A stretch of DNA of 64,000 bases, from the NCBI GenBank assembly GCA_038496675.1, contig CM076660.1:9299117-9363116 (forward strand), read 5' to 3'. The notes beneath the pieces were generated by a model. The model was given only the letters and a program-made list of their open reading frames with translations. It made no database searches and was not told the origin of the DNA. Below are positions 48,577 to 60,990 of this stretch, one piece after another. Position numbers and translations under genes: made by a program. The stretch's first letter is position 1. Each line of letters opens with the position of its first letter. Source of the stretch: Rachycentron canadum (lineage: Eukaryota; Chordata; Actinopteri; Carangiformes; Rachycentridae).

Positions 48577-51149
48577 TAGGGAGGGAGGGATCTTAGACAA
48601 AATGCAGAACTAAGGTGAAACGTGGTCAGAGGGAATCTGTCGTGCTGCTGCCCTCAGGCCTGGATCTGTACAAGATGTTTCTCCAATAACTCTCTCCATC
48701 AGCACAACAAGTGAAGGAGTTTGGCCTGAAGTGCTGTACCCCCTCCAGTAGCACGGGAAAACTTTGTATGGCACTGTGTGGGTTTGTGTGTCTGTAATTC
48801 TGCAGTCACACAACGTACAATTTGGAATTTGGCATCAGCTCGGACACACAGTGTTTCTGTGGTTATTTGTTAGTATGTGTATATGTCTGTGTGCTTGCCT
48901 GCAGATGTGTGTGTCTGCAGTAGGGTTGGGTTCAGATAGCTGATTCCATTTTTAGTTCCACGTTGCTAAAGTCACAACATTAAATATCTTGGATATCCTG
49001 TCTCTTCTACATATAAAAGAAATTTAAATGAAGGTTGTTGTAGCTTATCCTTAAGTTTCATTTCTTGAATACTAACTTATTTCTAACTTTTGTTTTGAAT
49101 CTAAAACCTTAAAAGATAATGTTGCTGGGGGAGGCTCTCTTTCAGTCTTGTGTGTTGCTAGCATGTGCCTGCGCAAAATAATCTTCTAATACCTTCGACA
49201 TACTCGACCAGCAGTGACACAGGGCTGCAAACTTTCCATGAGGCGCTTTATCGGCCAACCTCCTCCTCCACTCTGCCAAATATGATAATTTCCTCACACA
49301 AAGAATTTCCAGATATAATTATAGATAGCCATTGGTGTATATCACCAAGAAAATTCTCCTGAATAGCTGCAGAGGTAGGGTATTGAGAAACAATTGCATT
49401 TCATTTGTAGAAACAAAATGCTTGAAATCTCTCACTCCTGCTAGAAGTCACCTTGATTCTTGTTTATCTGGAGCAAACACCCTGAGGATTCACAGAGTTT
49501 GCATTGCCCTTTCATTGAGATGAACAGGGATTCAAAACATGGTGAAATTTACCATGCAAGCATATTACTGTAGTGTCCTTGTTTGTACTCAGTGAATTTT
49601 TTTACCTCAGTAAGTTCTGGCAGATGCACCACACACGAGAGGGATTTTATTGGAACTAGTTTCTACTGAACAAAAAGTCCTCATGAACACTGTTGACAGT
49701 GAGGTTATTCTAAGTAAGCAGGACATTGTTTTTGTTTTTTTTTTAAGACCCATTGCTGTTGTCTGGTGGTAGAAGTTTTACAAGGGAACATCTTAACCTT
49801 TTCACATAAAACCAAAACTACATGGGTAACCAACACTTCAGCTCTATGTGAGAAAAATATTTTCTTTGTAATTAGTGTGAACTGACCCTTGAACAGCACA
49901 ATAAAACACAAGCTATTAAAAATAATATTAGAAGTGTTTATTTGCAAGGACAAAATATGATAAGCCTTTTTAGACCATTGCACCTTCAAAGAAGTAAATA
50001 AACAAGACAATGTAAAAGTAATTAACTGCAGGCGAGAAGTCGCCATATGAGATAAATGAAATAAGAAATATAATTGTAATGATAAAAAGTAAATTAAACA
50101 CAGAAAACATTAAACAAAGATTAAAAACTACACAATGAAAAATACTGACTGCTGAGCATGAAATGTAATCGAATGTGAGCGGTAAAATGACAGAGGGAAG
50201 ATACGTGTGTGTATTTGTTAGATGAGAAATAAAAAGTACGAAGAACTATATCTCTCCTTTTTTTGAGTTTATGAGCTGAAGAAAAACCTCAAAGAGTTAG
50301 TTTCATCATACAAGTCGAGTCCCCGTTTGGAAGAAAACAGAGCTTCACCTGTGCTTCACCCTTCCCCTCACCCCTCATGCCTTGAAAACTCTGAGAAGAT
50401 ACATGAGCGCTTATCGTGGCCATGAATTTTCACTTCACTGAATATATCCATTATGATAGCTATTTTCAGTGCCTTGAGGTTGGATATATGCACTGGTAGA
50501 CACGCTTCTCAACCCGTATTGCGCATGGATAGTCTGTTCTGCTGCACGATGGCGAGCATTAAAATCTTCACCCGTGCAGGGGTGATGACCTAAATAAGAA
50601 AAGAGATTCATGTTTGACAGATTTCACACGGAGATGAACATGTTGTGAATTTATAATGAGACCAGCAGCCTTTTGTGACCACATTATTTGGCTTCAGTTG
50701 TTCTATGTGTGGAGTGCTGCCCAATTTCTGCCGGGAGAGTAAAGCCATTTAAGGTCATTTTTAAAATGTTGAGTCGTCATTGTCAAGTCACGAGGCACAA
50801 CTACTTGAAGCAAGACTCATTTCTCCAAAGCCCATTCTTTCTAGAAAACATTTGCTTTTTATGGCTGATGTATTTATATTTTTGCTGTACTGACTGCAGG
50901 AGTGAAAAATGTCCACAAAACAAAAGAAAAAAATTTTTGTTTCTGACTTTTTTCTGTTTATTTTTTCCATCATCAGCCATTTGTGTCAAAATCAACAAAC
51001 ATCAACAAAAATCAAGCTACTTTGTTAATAAAATTATACTTAAAATTATGACCTGACAAAATTCATAGGTCCCATATGTGACTATGTTCTGCTTTGAGTT
51101 TTGCTAAGTCCAAGCATTTTAGTGGGTCATCCTGTGCTCAAGGAAACTG

Positions 51150-51253
51150 ATGGTCATTTCTCACAATTTTCTGACATCTAATAAAACAAACACTTAATCA
51201 ACCAAGAAAATAATTGGCGGACTAATTGACAATGACAAATAGTTGCAGCCTTA
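51150..51253 (-). repeat. second copy of the dispersed repeat seen at 12,875
   Basis: On the plus strand the order is 'attttctgacatctaa', 'aaacaaacacttaatcaacc', 'aagaaaataattggc', then 'gacaaatagttgcagcc'. Read on the minus strand, this gives 'ggctgcaac' followed by ATT-rich words, as at 12,875, then extends further. It matches a repeat I recall across fish genomes. The longer length here makes this the better copy of the two. Confidence 0.65.
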
Positions 51254-53069
51254 CAGGGATCCATAATCTATCTGGTGAAATACAGGCATAATGATGTCAG
51301 CCTTCTTGACAATTACCTCATTTGTTTACTCTGCTGTTTTCAGTGTTTACGATAAACAGTTGTTTTAAAGGGACATCCTTTTTAAAACTGCAGATAATGG
51401 AGCGTTTGTGGTGTGACTGTGTGCCTGTGTATGTGTGCAAGCCATATGGTGACGTTTGTATTAGTCATTATTCACACTGACTTCATGTAAGCCCTGCAGT
51501 ACCAAGTCACTCCGTCCACTAGGGCATTGTCATAAAAAATGTATGAATGGGACACATCATTCAGAGTATGATTCATCTCTGTTGAGCAACACACACAAAT
51601 ATTCAGGTTTTCAATGTTTTCTTTCTTTTTTCCCTTTTTCTTTTACCCAAACAGAAACAAATTGAGAAATGCAGCAAACACAATATCAATGTATATATTA
51701 TTGGAACGCCTCAGCCATGACAAGAACAGTCACCATCACCTCACCAAGTCAGTTTCTTAAATAGGCAATTATCAATTCAGTGCAACACACCCATTCAATT
51801 TTATAGTGAATGCATAGATTTATTTATTTTTAATCTTTAAGTGAATTTGACTTTAGAAAGATTAATTGGTTAATATCTTCAAAGCTCTGACATTATCTGT
51901 TTTTGGAACAAGTAGCCATACACAATGGGCATGAGCATTGATTTTTGCATTATGGGAAACAGGTTTTTAGAATTAGAAATAAAAGTCAGGATATCTTGCG
52001 CCTATGCCGTATTGATTTTGTCCATTGATTTGACAACTGAGCCACATTATCCATAATATTGCACATATTCATACAGATAGTCTTTGCAGTAAAATTGAAC
52101 AGACACTTCCTGTTAATACAAAGTTCACTACAGTAAGAAATTCACATGTCGAAGACTCCACTTCAGACTGAAAACCTATAGCTTCTCTCAAAGAAAATAA
52201 TTGAGTGAATAAGGCCTGATGTGCTGCTATAATCCTCGGCGGTAATGACCGAGTCTATTTAGTGATTTAGGTCTCCTCAAACAGCCACAGCGCTGAGCAC
52301 AAAAAGATCCCACTTTGTCGATGGACCTAATGCGGCGTAATCTGTTCCTTCAGGAGACGAGAGGGAGAGAGAGATGGAGGTTAGAGGAGCTGCAGGGTCA
52401 TGATGACAAGCATAATATCATATAATGAAACTTTTTTTTATCTGTGTATTGTGAAATTGTCCATCACATGAAAGTAGCAAAGTGAGCACTGACTTTATCA
52501 GTAAGAGTAGTGTGATGGAATGTGATACATAAATATTGTGACAGTGGCGTCTCTGTACACAAGTCGTTTTTATTATTAGCAGATGTGATAGTAATATCAG
52601 GATGTTTTCAGGCTACTAAAAAGACACTGTCTGCATTATTTGATTACAAAGAATATTTTTCTGATGTTAATATATATTATGATGTGGCAAATATGCAACA
52701 TGACAAAAAAATAAAACGGAGAGAAAGGAAATTATTTATACAATTATCTCACCTTTAATCTTTAGTAACTCAATGAATTATTTTTCATTCTGAAAAAAAT
52801 TCTTTTTACTTTGATTTATTAAAGATGAAGGGATTAAAATCTGCATTGTGACCCGCATTCTCGCTGCCATGCCTCAAATCTTGACAAACATCTTGCTACA
52901 TCCAGCTCCCAGATGTTGAGAATTTTAACAAACCATCCAGCTCTAATTTTCCTCAAAACTTCTGCAGCTGACTCTATACATGTCGGGTAAAATTTAGGGC
53001 ATTTGCCTCACAAAACGCAGCTGCTCATCTGAAAGAGCAGTCCTCATCATGGTCCATTTATTATTCATC

Positions 53070-53119
53070 TGTGTGTGTGTGTGCGCGTGTGCATGCGTGC
53101 GCGTGTGTGCGCACGCGCA
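53070..53119. repeat. mixed GT/GC alternating tract
   Basis: GT units grade into GCGC, GCATGC and GCGT steps, ending in gcgcacgcgc. Nearly every step alternates purine and pyrimidine, the composition most favourable to Z-DNA. The tract contains several CpG sites. Confidence 0.85.
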
Positions 53120-54167
53120 AGAGGATGAGAAACCAAGGTCTTAAACTTTTCAAGGATGAGGCGAAGTGCTGACTTGTGAACGCTGAAACCAAGATGAGCA
53201 CAGACTTGAATACAAACAGGTGGGAGGGAGTCTTGTATAGTACAGTGTGCCAAAGCCCTTTGTAAGCATTAAGCAAGAACTGTGACATACGGTTTAATTA
53301 GCTCCAGAGTCAAGCAAGTGGCTCAAATTAGAATGAGACTATTTGAGAATAATAATCAAAAATAGGCAAGTCAGAGTGGAGTGAGTAATGAATGGTGGCA
53401 GCCATTATGCTTCATACAGCTGGAGCTGGATAGAGTCCTTACAATTTTCCTGATTGAGTGAAGCAAAGTTGGGGTCTGTGTACCTTTTTTGTTCAGAAAC
53501 AGAAAAAGCCATAAAACTTTAAAAGCTTGCCTGTTCTGTTTTATTTTTAATTCTGAATTCTAAAATGCCCGGAGGTGCGTCTTTTCTTGATGCAAGAACA
53601 TTTGTATAATTGTCCTTGAGTGTCACTGCCTGCTAGTTGGGAAAAAAAAAGGAAAAAAAAAAAAAGACCCCTTCTGCACTCATTTCATTTTGGTCACAGA
53701 CGAATCAATTTGGCTCCCCTCTAATAACCGATAACTTGTCCTGGCCCCTTTGCTCATTTGCCTTTAAATGCATCAGACAGACCAAGTTCAAAGATATCAG
53801 TCAGCCGGTTTGTAGTCATGCATGGGTTGAGTTGACATATTCCTGATTACTGAAAGCCTGATATATTTTGTTTCTCAAAATTAAAATCACATTATCCACG
53901 AGCCCTGGCGCTTCCCGTTGGGAAGATGATGTCTGTGCTTACAACATTTCCCCGTCTTGCTAAGCTGGATTGCACAAACCGCAGTAAAAGCCCATCACCT
54001 ACAGCTCTTCATCTAACAAGCTGCTTCCTCCCGTTCCACTTCTCACTGCAATATTTAAAAAGTACAACAACTACGACAAAAAGACACTGTAGCTTGTTGT
54101 GGGGGCCCATTTTAGTTCACATTTGCACTGCTAACAAACTAATGCTAACTTCTGGACAGTCGAATGC

Positions 54168-54206
54168 AAAAAAAAAAAAAAAAAAAAAAAAAAACCCCAA
54201 AAAAAA
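54168..54206. repeat. poly(A) with internal CCCC
   Basis: About 27 A residues, then CCCC, then eight A residues. The arrangement is mirrored on the other strand at 55,145-55,182. The C block resembles the aaagcccc tails of some fish SINEs, but no SINE body is recognised. Confidence 0.8.
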
Positions 54207-55144
54207 CAAAAGTGGCACAATTTAGAATTTTGCAGAAACTTAATACAGCTGTGTTATTTTTCCCCCCTGAGTGTTACATGAGAAGATAACACTCTCGTGT
54301 GTCTGTATTAAAACTTGAAGCAGGGTGTAACAGCTAGCATGATTCTGTCCATAGTTCAAAAGTAAATTTCACTAATTATCACTTGGGTCGTGTTTGTTTA
54401 ATTTGTACACAAAGTAGGAATGACAAGTTGTGTTTTTTTTAGTTTTTATTTATTTTTTTTTGTTTATGCAGAGTTGGATGCTGTAACTTTTTGAGGTTAC
54501 TCTGCAGTTAGCAAAGTATCAGAAAGGGTCTGCACCCGCCGGCGGTCACTGAGAAATGGCTCTCATCGGTTTTTACATTTCTGCTGTGTACAGATCAAAC
54601 AAACAAGATGTGTGTTAATTAGTGAGCTTTAGAGGGGCTGGTAAGCATGTTTTTCTTTTTTTTTCTTTTTTATTTTGAGCCACAAAATCTGTGAAAAGTG
54701 TGTGTTTGAGTTAAAACGATGATACAGTCAGTTTGATGATTCGATGTAAGTCTTAAGGATTATAACTTAAACCCACTTTACCCATTTATTTTCCACTGAA
54801 ACATTAAAATACACTTGGAGACCTTTCTCTATCTCCCTTCCTGTGTCATTGTCAAAGGCTGGGTTCATATCTCTCCTTGTGCAGGTGGGCCAGCTGATTG
54901 GATTTCTCTATTACAGAGAGCTGACAGTGGATTCAGCCTCTGATAGTGAAAAGAGGAATGGAGGGGTGCATGAAGATGACACTCCTGAGAGGAAGGGAGA
55001 TGGGGACCTCTGGCTCCACGGGGAGGGAGAAGAGACCAACAGTGGATGGCTTGGTGGGATAAGGACGTGGTGTTGCACAGAGAGGCAGAGTGAAAGCAAG
55101 CAGGAGGGAGAGTGAAAAGTAATGAATCTTATTACATGACATCT

Positions 55145-55182
55145 GTTTTTTTTTGGGGTTTTTTTTTTTTGTTTTTTTTTTC
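55145..55182. repeat. poly(T) with internal GGGG
   Basis: T-runs are broken by GGGG and a single G. It is nearly the reverse complement of the tract at 54,168, about 1 kb to the left, so the pair could pair as inverted repeats in single-stranded DNA or RNA. Confidence 0.8.
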
Positions 55183-57426
55183 TTGGAGAAAAGAGAAGGT
55201 CAAGACTCATGCTGCTGTCGATAGAGCTCATTACTGAGCTCAAAGTCTCACATTTAAGCAACAGAATCACCCATGACAGTTTTCTCACCAATGTTACTGT
55301 GTTTATATATGTGTGTGAAGCAAACTTCTTGCTGGAAATGTTAGATGTTATATTTAGACTTAATGGTATGAATGGGGTGGCCTAACTCTTGGAAACGTTT
55401 CTCAGTGAATTGCAATATACAGCACCACAAACTACACTCTACTAAATGAACATTAAATTGAAATATTGTCTCTCTATAACAGCTTGAACAAAACATAACT
55501 GTAGAATATTAGGGAACTGTTTATCACAGTCGCTGTATTAGACTGCATTTATTTTAACCAGGGGACCTGGCAACTCCATGTATTTTTAGCTTATTTTCTG
55601 GCCATTAAAATATAAATGCCATTCTGAGCTACAAAAACAAAAAAGTCCACTTTTCTTCCTTAATGTTTACTGCTTTTTAGTAGTACTTGAGGATCAGTAT
55701 TTGCAAGGAAAACAGAAATGAGCATAATAAGTTTTTAATCAAAATAAATGATTTACATAGTTTCTAAAATTCTTCTTTGGGCATTGGTTGGTTTGCAGCA
55801 AGATCAGGCATGAATTAACACTGGGAGTGACTGTTTGACTGCTAATTTTGTTTAAAATTATAATGCTAAGAAATTTAAGAAAATGTATTGGTATTCCTTT
55901 TCAGGTATGATGGTAATTACAAATGTAATTACAGCCCCGATGCAAGTTAACTGATCAATTTGAATCATAACTGCAACGCTGTCTGTTTCACTGCAGGAGC
56001 TTGACCTGCACATTTGGCTAGGACAGCAATCTTGTCGAGCATTTTAATTTGAGCAATGTGATCAAACTCAGTAGTCTCAGATGCTCTGAGGGTGGGGGGG
56101 TGGAGGTAGATGTTTCAGCTCCTGTCTCAGCCGGTGCTTCTGCCGCTGTTTCTGTCAGACTGTCTACTCAACTGCTTTTCTGGTAGCCACAATTTGACAG
56201 CATACCTATCAGCAAATGTCTCATTTTTTTGTAATCCTGGTGTAATGGAGGCAATTTTCAATTAAAAAAAAATTCAACAAAAAAATCTCTCAACAGTGGA
56301 CATTGAGCCACTGGAACTGTATCGAAATAAAGCTGCATGAATCTTAATGCCGCTGCAGTGTTATCCCCTGAAAGCTTTATAAGCCAATGATTATCATAAT
56401 TTCCAAAACAATTCTTACCAGACTTTATGGTAGTCACTATTCCTTTTATCCATCTTCTTTCTCCCTTCCAGTCTTTACCATCACACACTCATTTTATTCC
56501 ACACTCTCTCGTGCCTGCGTGCTCAGATCTCTTCCTCTGTTTGTATTGGGTCGAGGGGACTCAGTGGGGTTTCAGCTGGCTCATATTTGATGGGAGATAC
56601 AGTAGGAACGTTTCTCACACTTCTCACAGTGATGACAGACTCTGTTATCTTCATGCTGCCTTGCCCCTGAGATGCTCACCACTGGGCTTCTTATGAAAGT
56701 GATTAGGATTATTTAAATGTCAATTTATTTTCTTTGCCCATTATCGCGAACGTACTCCCTCCTCTGTCAGGAGGGAAAAATCTCTTGTAAGAAGCCAATG
56801 TAATTTAAGTTGACAAATCAAGTTTTATTTCAGGGCCCTGCGGGAACGGTGTGTAAGGGCTGGGATTTGCAAGTCTTCTTTTTCTATATAGTTCGCTCTC
56901 TCCCCCCCTCTTCACTCTGTATGATTGAATTTAATGAGGTGGCAAAACAGCCTGACACTTAGCCAGCTCCCCTGGATGACATCTGTATTATGTTAACCTT
57001 GAACACTGCACCAGCTCTGCTTAATTAAAAGTGCATTTGGGGAAAAATTTTATTTAACTTTAAGAACTATGGAAAATTAAGTTAAATAATTATCTTTATG
57101 ACATTCTGCCGTAAGTTGGATTTTTATTTGAAGAAAATTGTTGTGAAGTTAAAGCTGAAATTTGGAAATGCTCGATAAAAATTACCATAATAGAAATGCA
57201 CAATTCATTTACTTCACAACTTTCCAGACATCCAGTTAATATCCTAATAACAGTTAAGTGCTATTGATGGTTGTGCCACTTAAGCAGCTTTACAAAAGCA
57301 GCATTATACCCACATGTATTCTCTTTTTCTTAAAAGGGCCCCATCCAGACATGTTTAATCACACACAAAAATACTGTGCTCTTTCTTTAGAATCTATAAA
57401 TTTGTAAACATTTTTGTTCTGAAAGC

Positions 57427-58281
57427 TTAAAGGTCCCATATTGTAGAAAGTGAGATTTCCATGTGTTTCTTATTAGAAATATAAACACTGAAAATATCAA
57501 AGCACTCGGTTCACATAGAAATACACACAGTCTGTATTCAGAATCTGAGCCTTAAATTGAGTAGTCAAGACTTCTCTCAATTTGTGATTGTGTTTGTTGA
57601 GTTACCCTTTGACTGAAAACTAGCTGCTGTTGCGGCTGTGTGTGTGTATTTTATTCTCCACTATCCTCCTAGTTCTTGACGGCTTTGTCACCATAGCTGC
57701 TGCCCAGGCAAAGCATATTTCCGCCATGATTTCCCCATATGTTAGTCCAGTGTATAACTCCACACACAACCAGTCAGATCTCTTTAGTCTGAATTTGACC
57801 ATCTGTCTGGCTCATGTCAACACTGACATCTGGCCTTGCTGTGTGTCATTCTGTAAGACAATCAGATGGGTGGCTCGGTTCTGCTTGGCCGATTGACCTG
57901 TAGTTGCTAGAGCTCCTGAGAGAAGCAGTGTGAAACTACAATGAGATGGTTTTGGTTCTGAAAGCCACAAATACATCATCTTCAACACTTCAAATAAAAT
58001 GGTTTTATACTTCACCAAAAGGTTCATGCTGTTTTCAAATTTCCCCCTCATGTTTTTTTCATATGCAGACCAGTTGTGATGTCATAACATCATGCTTGTA
58101 GATGTAAGTCTTAAACTCTGCACAAACATCATTCTGCACAGGGGAGCTCAAACAATTATGAAGAAACACATTTTTGAGACTTTGAAATGTCATTATTTTT
58201 AGAAGAAAGGAGCTCTTTAACCCTGGACTGCATCATAAACTTTATTTGAACGCAGACACAGAAATATGAGCGTTTGGAATG
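57427..58281. mobile_element. non-autonomous DNA transposon-like repeat
   Basis: The left end 'ttaaaggtcccatattgtag' then 'aaagtgagatttccatgt' and 'agaaatacacacagtctgta' matches a very common fish repeat I recall, with ends of the form ttaaaggtcccatat/atatgggacctttaa. At 58,261-58,281 'gaaatatgagcgtttggaa' looks like a decayed right inverted end. The inner part includes 'gtgatgtcataacatcatgc' and 'ctctttaaccctgg', also familiar from the family. No transposase is present. The 88-codon frame at 57,630-57,896 is not recognisable. The family name and superfamily are unknown to me. Confidence 0.6.
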
Positions 58282-58473
58282 GGAAGATTGAAGGACAGAG
58301 AAATGGAAAGAGTGAAAGATGGCTCATATTCTCTGTGTAGTCAGTGTGGGAATGTGTTTCAGGAGAAAATGTTCACAGGTGCCCCTGGGTGTGGAGACTA
58401 TTCTGAGTGATGAAGAATCTCTTTCTTTTGGACAGAGACGGTGGTTTGCTATCTGTGAGCCTCTAGAGATCTC

Positions 58474-58495
58474 CGCCTCTGTGGTCACAGAGGCG
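58474..58495. other. perfect 10-bp inverted repeat with 2-base centre
   Basis: The arms cgcctctgtg (58,474-58,483) and cacagaggcg (58,486-58,495) are exact reverse complements around gt. This could be a cruciform or a dimeric protein site. It contains two CpG sites. Confidence 0.7.
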
Positions 58496-59372
58496 CTGGA
58501 ACGACATCAGAAGAAAAAGATAGAAAAGAAGAAAAAAAAAAGAGCCCATAGTAGAAGACCCTAAACTTTAAAATTTAGGAGTTTCAAAAATGTCATGATA
58601 TCCATAAAGTTTACTACTAAAAATACATTAACATGTAAATGCCTGTGCAGGAGAACTACTTCCATTTGAACTGTATGCATTTCCCACAATATAACAGATG
58701 AATAGCTCCACAAGATACACATTCGTTCTCAGGCGCAAATCACCTCCTTTAATAGTTTTACTTTTCTCTAACATTTGGAACATTTCTGTGTGTGTATCAA
58801 TTGCTGTGTGTATTTTATAGACACAACCACACTGGAAATTAAAATAGCACTACTCAACGTTTACTTGGCTGTTTTTTATTGCCGATTGCTTCTGTTCACC
58901 ATCTGCTCTTTGAACAACTCTTGAACTGGCTGTATGGATGCTGTTTTCCTCAGCTGCAGGCCTGGTGCATTTTCATGGTAGACAGCAAATCAACTTGATG
59001 GACAGTTCTTGGAGCAGGATGAACTATATGAACTTGAGGTTACGAAGGCATAACTGAATAAATTCCAAAGTAAAAAGTGGTAAAAGGTTGTGAAGGGATT
59101 GGATTGTAGATCAGCTTGCTGACTGCATCCCCATATTCAGATCCTTTACCTGCTCTATTCCAACTAATTCAGGCTGTAGGAGCAAATAAGCAAGTTGTTG
59201 TTTCTGTGGTTGCACATTGCTTGTAATTCTGCACAAAAAATCTGTAGAGTAGTGTTAAACTCCTTTTGTACACCTTTGCCATGAAATATGGCTAAAGGAT
59301 TCTGGAGAGTGTGAGCAATATTAAATTATATAAATTAATGTCAAATTCTGTTGGAACAACATTTGAAAGTAA

Positions 59373-59387
59373 GTGTGTGTGTGTGTG
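59373..59387. repeat. short (GT)n run
   Basis: Seven or so GT units lie in ordinary sequence. This is below the length usually scored as a microsatellite. Confidence 0.75.
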
Positions 59388-60779
59388 ATCATCAAAACCA
59401 GCTTACTGGACAGTTATCAGCTGCTCCAACTCCAAAGTTATCATTTTTATCCTGACATCCCTTCACAAATGAATATGTTCAAATTATACGTATTGTCTTG
59501 AGCAAAAGAAAAGTTCGAAAGAAATATAGACGGGTCGATCAACAAGATTCCAAATTTGTTTGATTATTCTTTTGAGTCACTCCAGCCTCTGAAATCGGAA
59601 TCGTTGCAGGATTTCTTGTTTTTCCATGACTGCGGGCCAGGAACAAAACGATCAATCTGAAGACATAAGATTGCAACCCTGTCCCTTGCTGTTGCGTTTT
59701 AGTTGTATATTGTATAAATGTAATTTCTAGGAGATGGTGTTGCACCTTGGGATGTGGGAAATTGTAATGCAGATTAGTTTGTAATGAACGTTCTCATTCT
59801 GTCTGATTACAATGCACAAAATCAAATTGCAATGTTGTTCATTTATAATCAGAACAAAACACATTCTGAAAAATAATTGATTTATTTAAGACACATCTAT
59901 CCTGTTGGACAAAATGCTACTGTTTTTTTCTTCCCCCCCAAAGACATATTTTCAGACTATTGTTTCGAGACTGAATAACATTCACATACCTTTATCTGTC
60001 AGAAGGGATGATTGCTGACTCCCATCAGTCCAACCATCTGTGTCTTTACACACTCAGTGAAACAGCTTTCAGTTCGGGGCGTGTCACCACAGCATTGCTA
60101 GAGAGGGTAACACATAAATCAGTTGGTTTTGTATATAGCCAAGCCGGTAAAAGCTACACAAATTTGCACCAAATGAGAAAGGTGCACCTTACCAAACTCC
60201 CATATCAGGAGATTATCATTAGAAATAAAGCCATTGTCTAATCTATAAATTTTGAATTGTCTCTCTGCTGCTGCCTAATTGTTCACGTATGATAAATGGG
60301 CTTTGCAGGAAAGACCACCATCTCTTTGTCACATGGAACCAAAGCTATATCACAGAGTCGTCGTCTGTGGTGAGAAGTCATATCTGGTGGAGCGATATTA
60401 AACCATAGAGGTCTTAAAGCTAATAATATGCACAGCCTTAGGCCTGGGTTCGTTAAGAGAGATAAGGAGATTAATCTTTGTCCCAGATCAGTGCAATTTC
60501 ACAACAGAGCTGGCTGGATATTGCTGGCATGAGACAGCAAAGCTCGCTTTATAAGTGGAAAATAGTAGAATAAGAAAACAACAATGAGGTCACCCTTGAA
60601 TGTCAGCCAGTTCTGAGAGAAACAAAATAGAAGTAGGGAAAAAGAGAGAGGGAGAATGGAGAGATAAAAAGCACAGCATCGGCAAGTTTCGTCGTCTTTG
60701 ATGGTGCTGAAAAGGGAATGTTCTGGATAGACAATCCATGCCTCTGGTGAAATTCTTTCATTGTTTCATTTTTAAACCA

Positions 60780-60990
60780 GACGCTCCTCCTGTCTTCCTC
60801 TTTTTTTTTTTTTATTCCCTTATTCTCTCTGCCTTTCCGCTGCCTTATTTCCATTCTTCTTTCCTTCAATGCCTCATTCCCCTTTCTTTCTTTCAGGCCC
60901 TTGCCCTCTTTTGCCCCTCTCCTCTGTCTCCCTTTCATTTTAAACCACGCCAGTTTCCTTCATCACTATTTTTGTTTCCCTCTTCACCTG
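60780..60990. repeat. pyrimidine-rich tract
   Basis: About 200 bases are dominated by C and T, with runs such as cctctttttttttttttatt and cccctttctttctttc. The purine-rich minus-strand frame across it (60,603-60,938) is rich in Lys, Arg and Glu by composition only. Confidence 0.7.

Larger units (their letters stand above)
44279..51149. other. non-coding stretch, no gene recognised
   Basis: This stretch is very AT-rich, especially 44,640-45,000. It holds homopolymers at 44,957-44,984, 46,856-46,872 and 48,560-48,576, and a purine-rich patch at 45,945-46,130. A CpG-dense patch lies at about 50,500-50,590. A 'tagggttgggttcagatagc' phrase at 48,921 weakly resembles a dispersed repeat. No exon is supported. 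Confidence 0.5.
51254..57426. other. non-coding stretch, no gene recognised
   Basis: No gene can be supported. Notable pieces are a CpG-dense patch at 52,235-52,370, an alternating purine-pyrimidine run at 53,070, and homopolymer tracts at 54,168 and 55,145. The open frame ending at 55,115 is discussed as a weak exon candidate. Sequence at 56,750-57,040 is less repetitive and could be a conserved non-coding element, but this is a guess. Confidence 0.5.

Noticed and set aside
48921..48985. tagggttgggttc phrase resembling a dispersed repeat
   Set aside because: The match to memory covers only about 20 bases and the rest diverges, so it is not called.
58319..58564. 81-codon frame ending in a Lys/Arg-rich tail
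   Set aside because: The tail is an A-rich simple tract, and the rest matches no family I know. It also spans a perfect palindrome, which suggests repeat-derived DNA.
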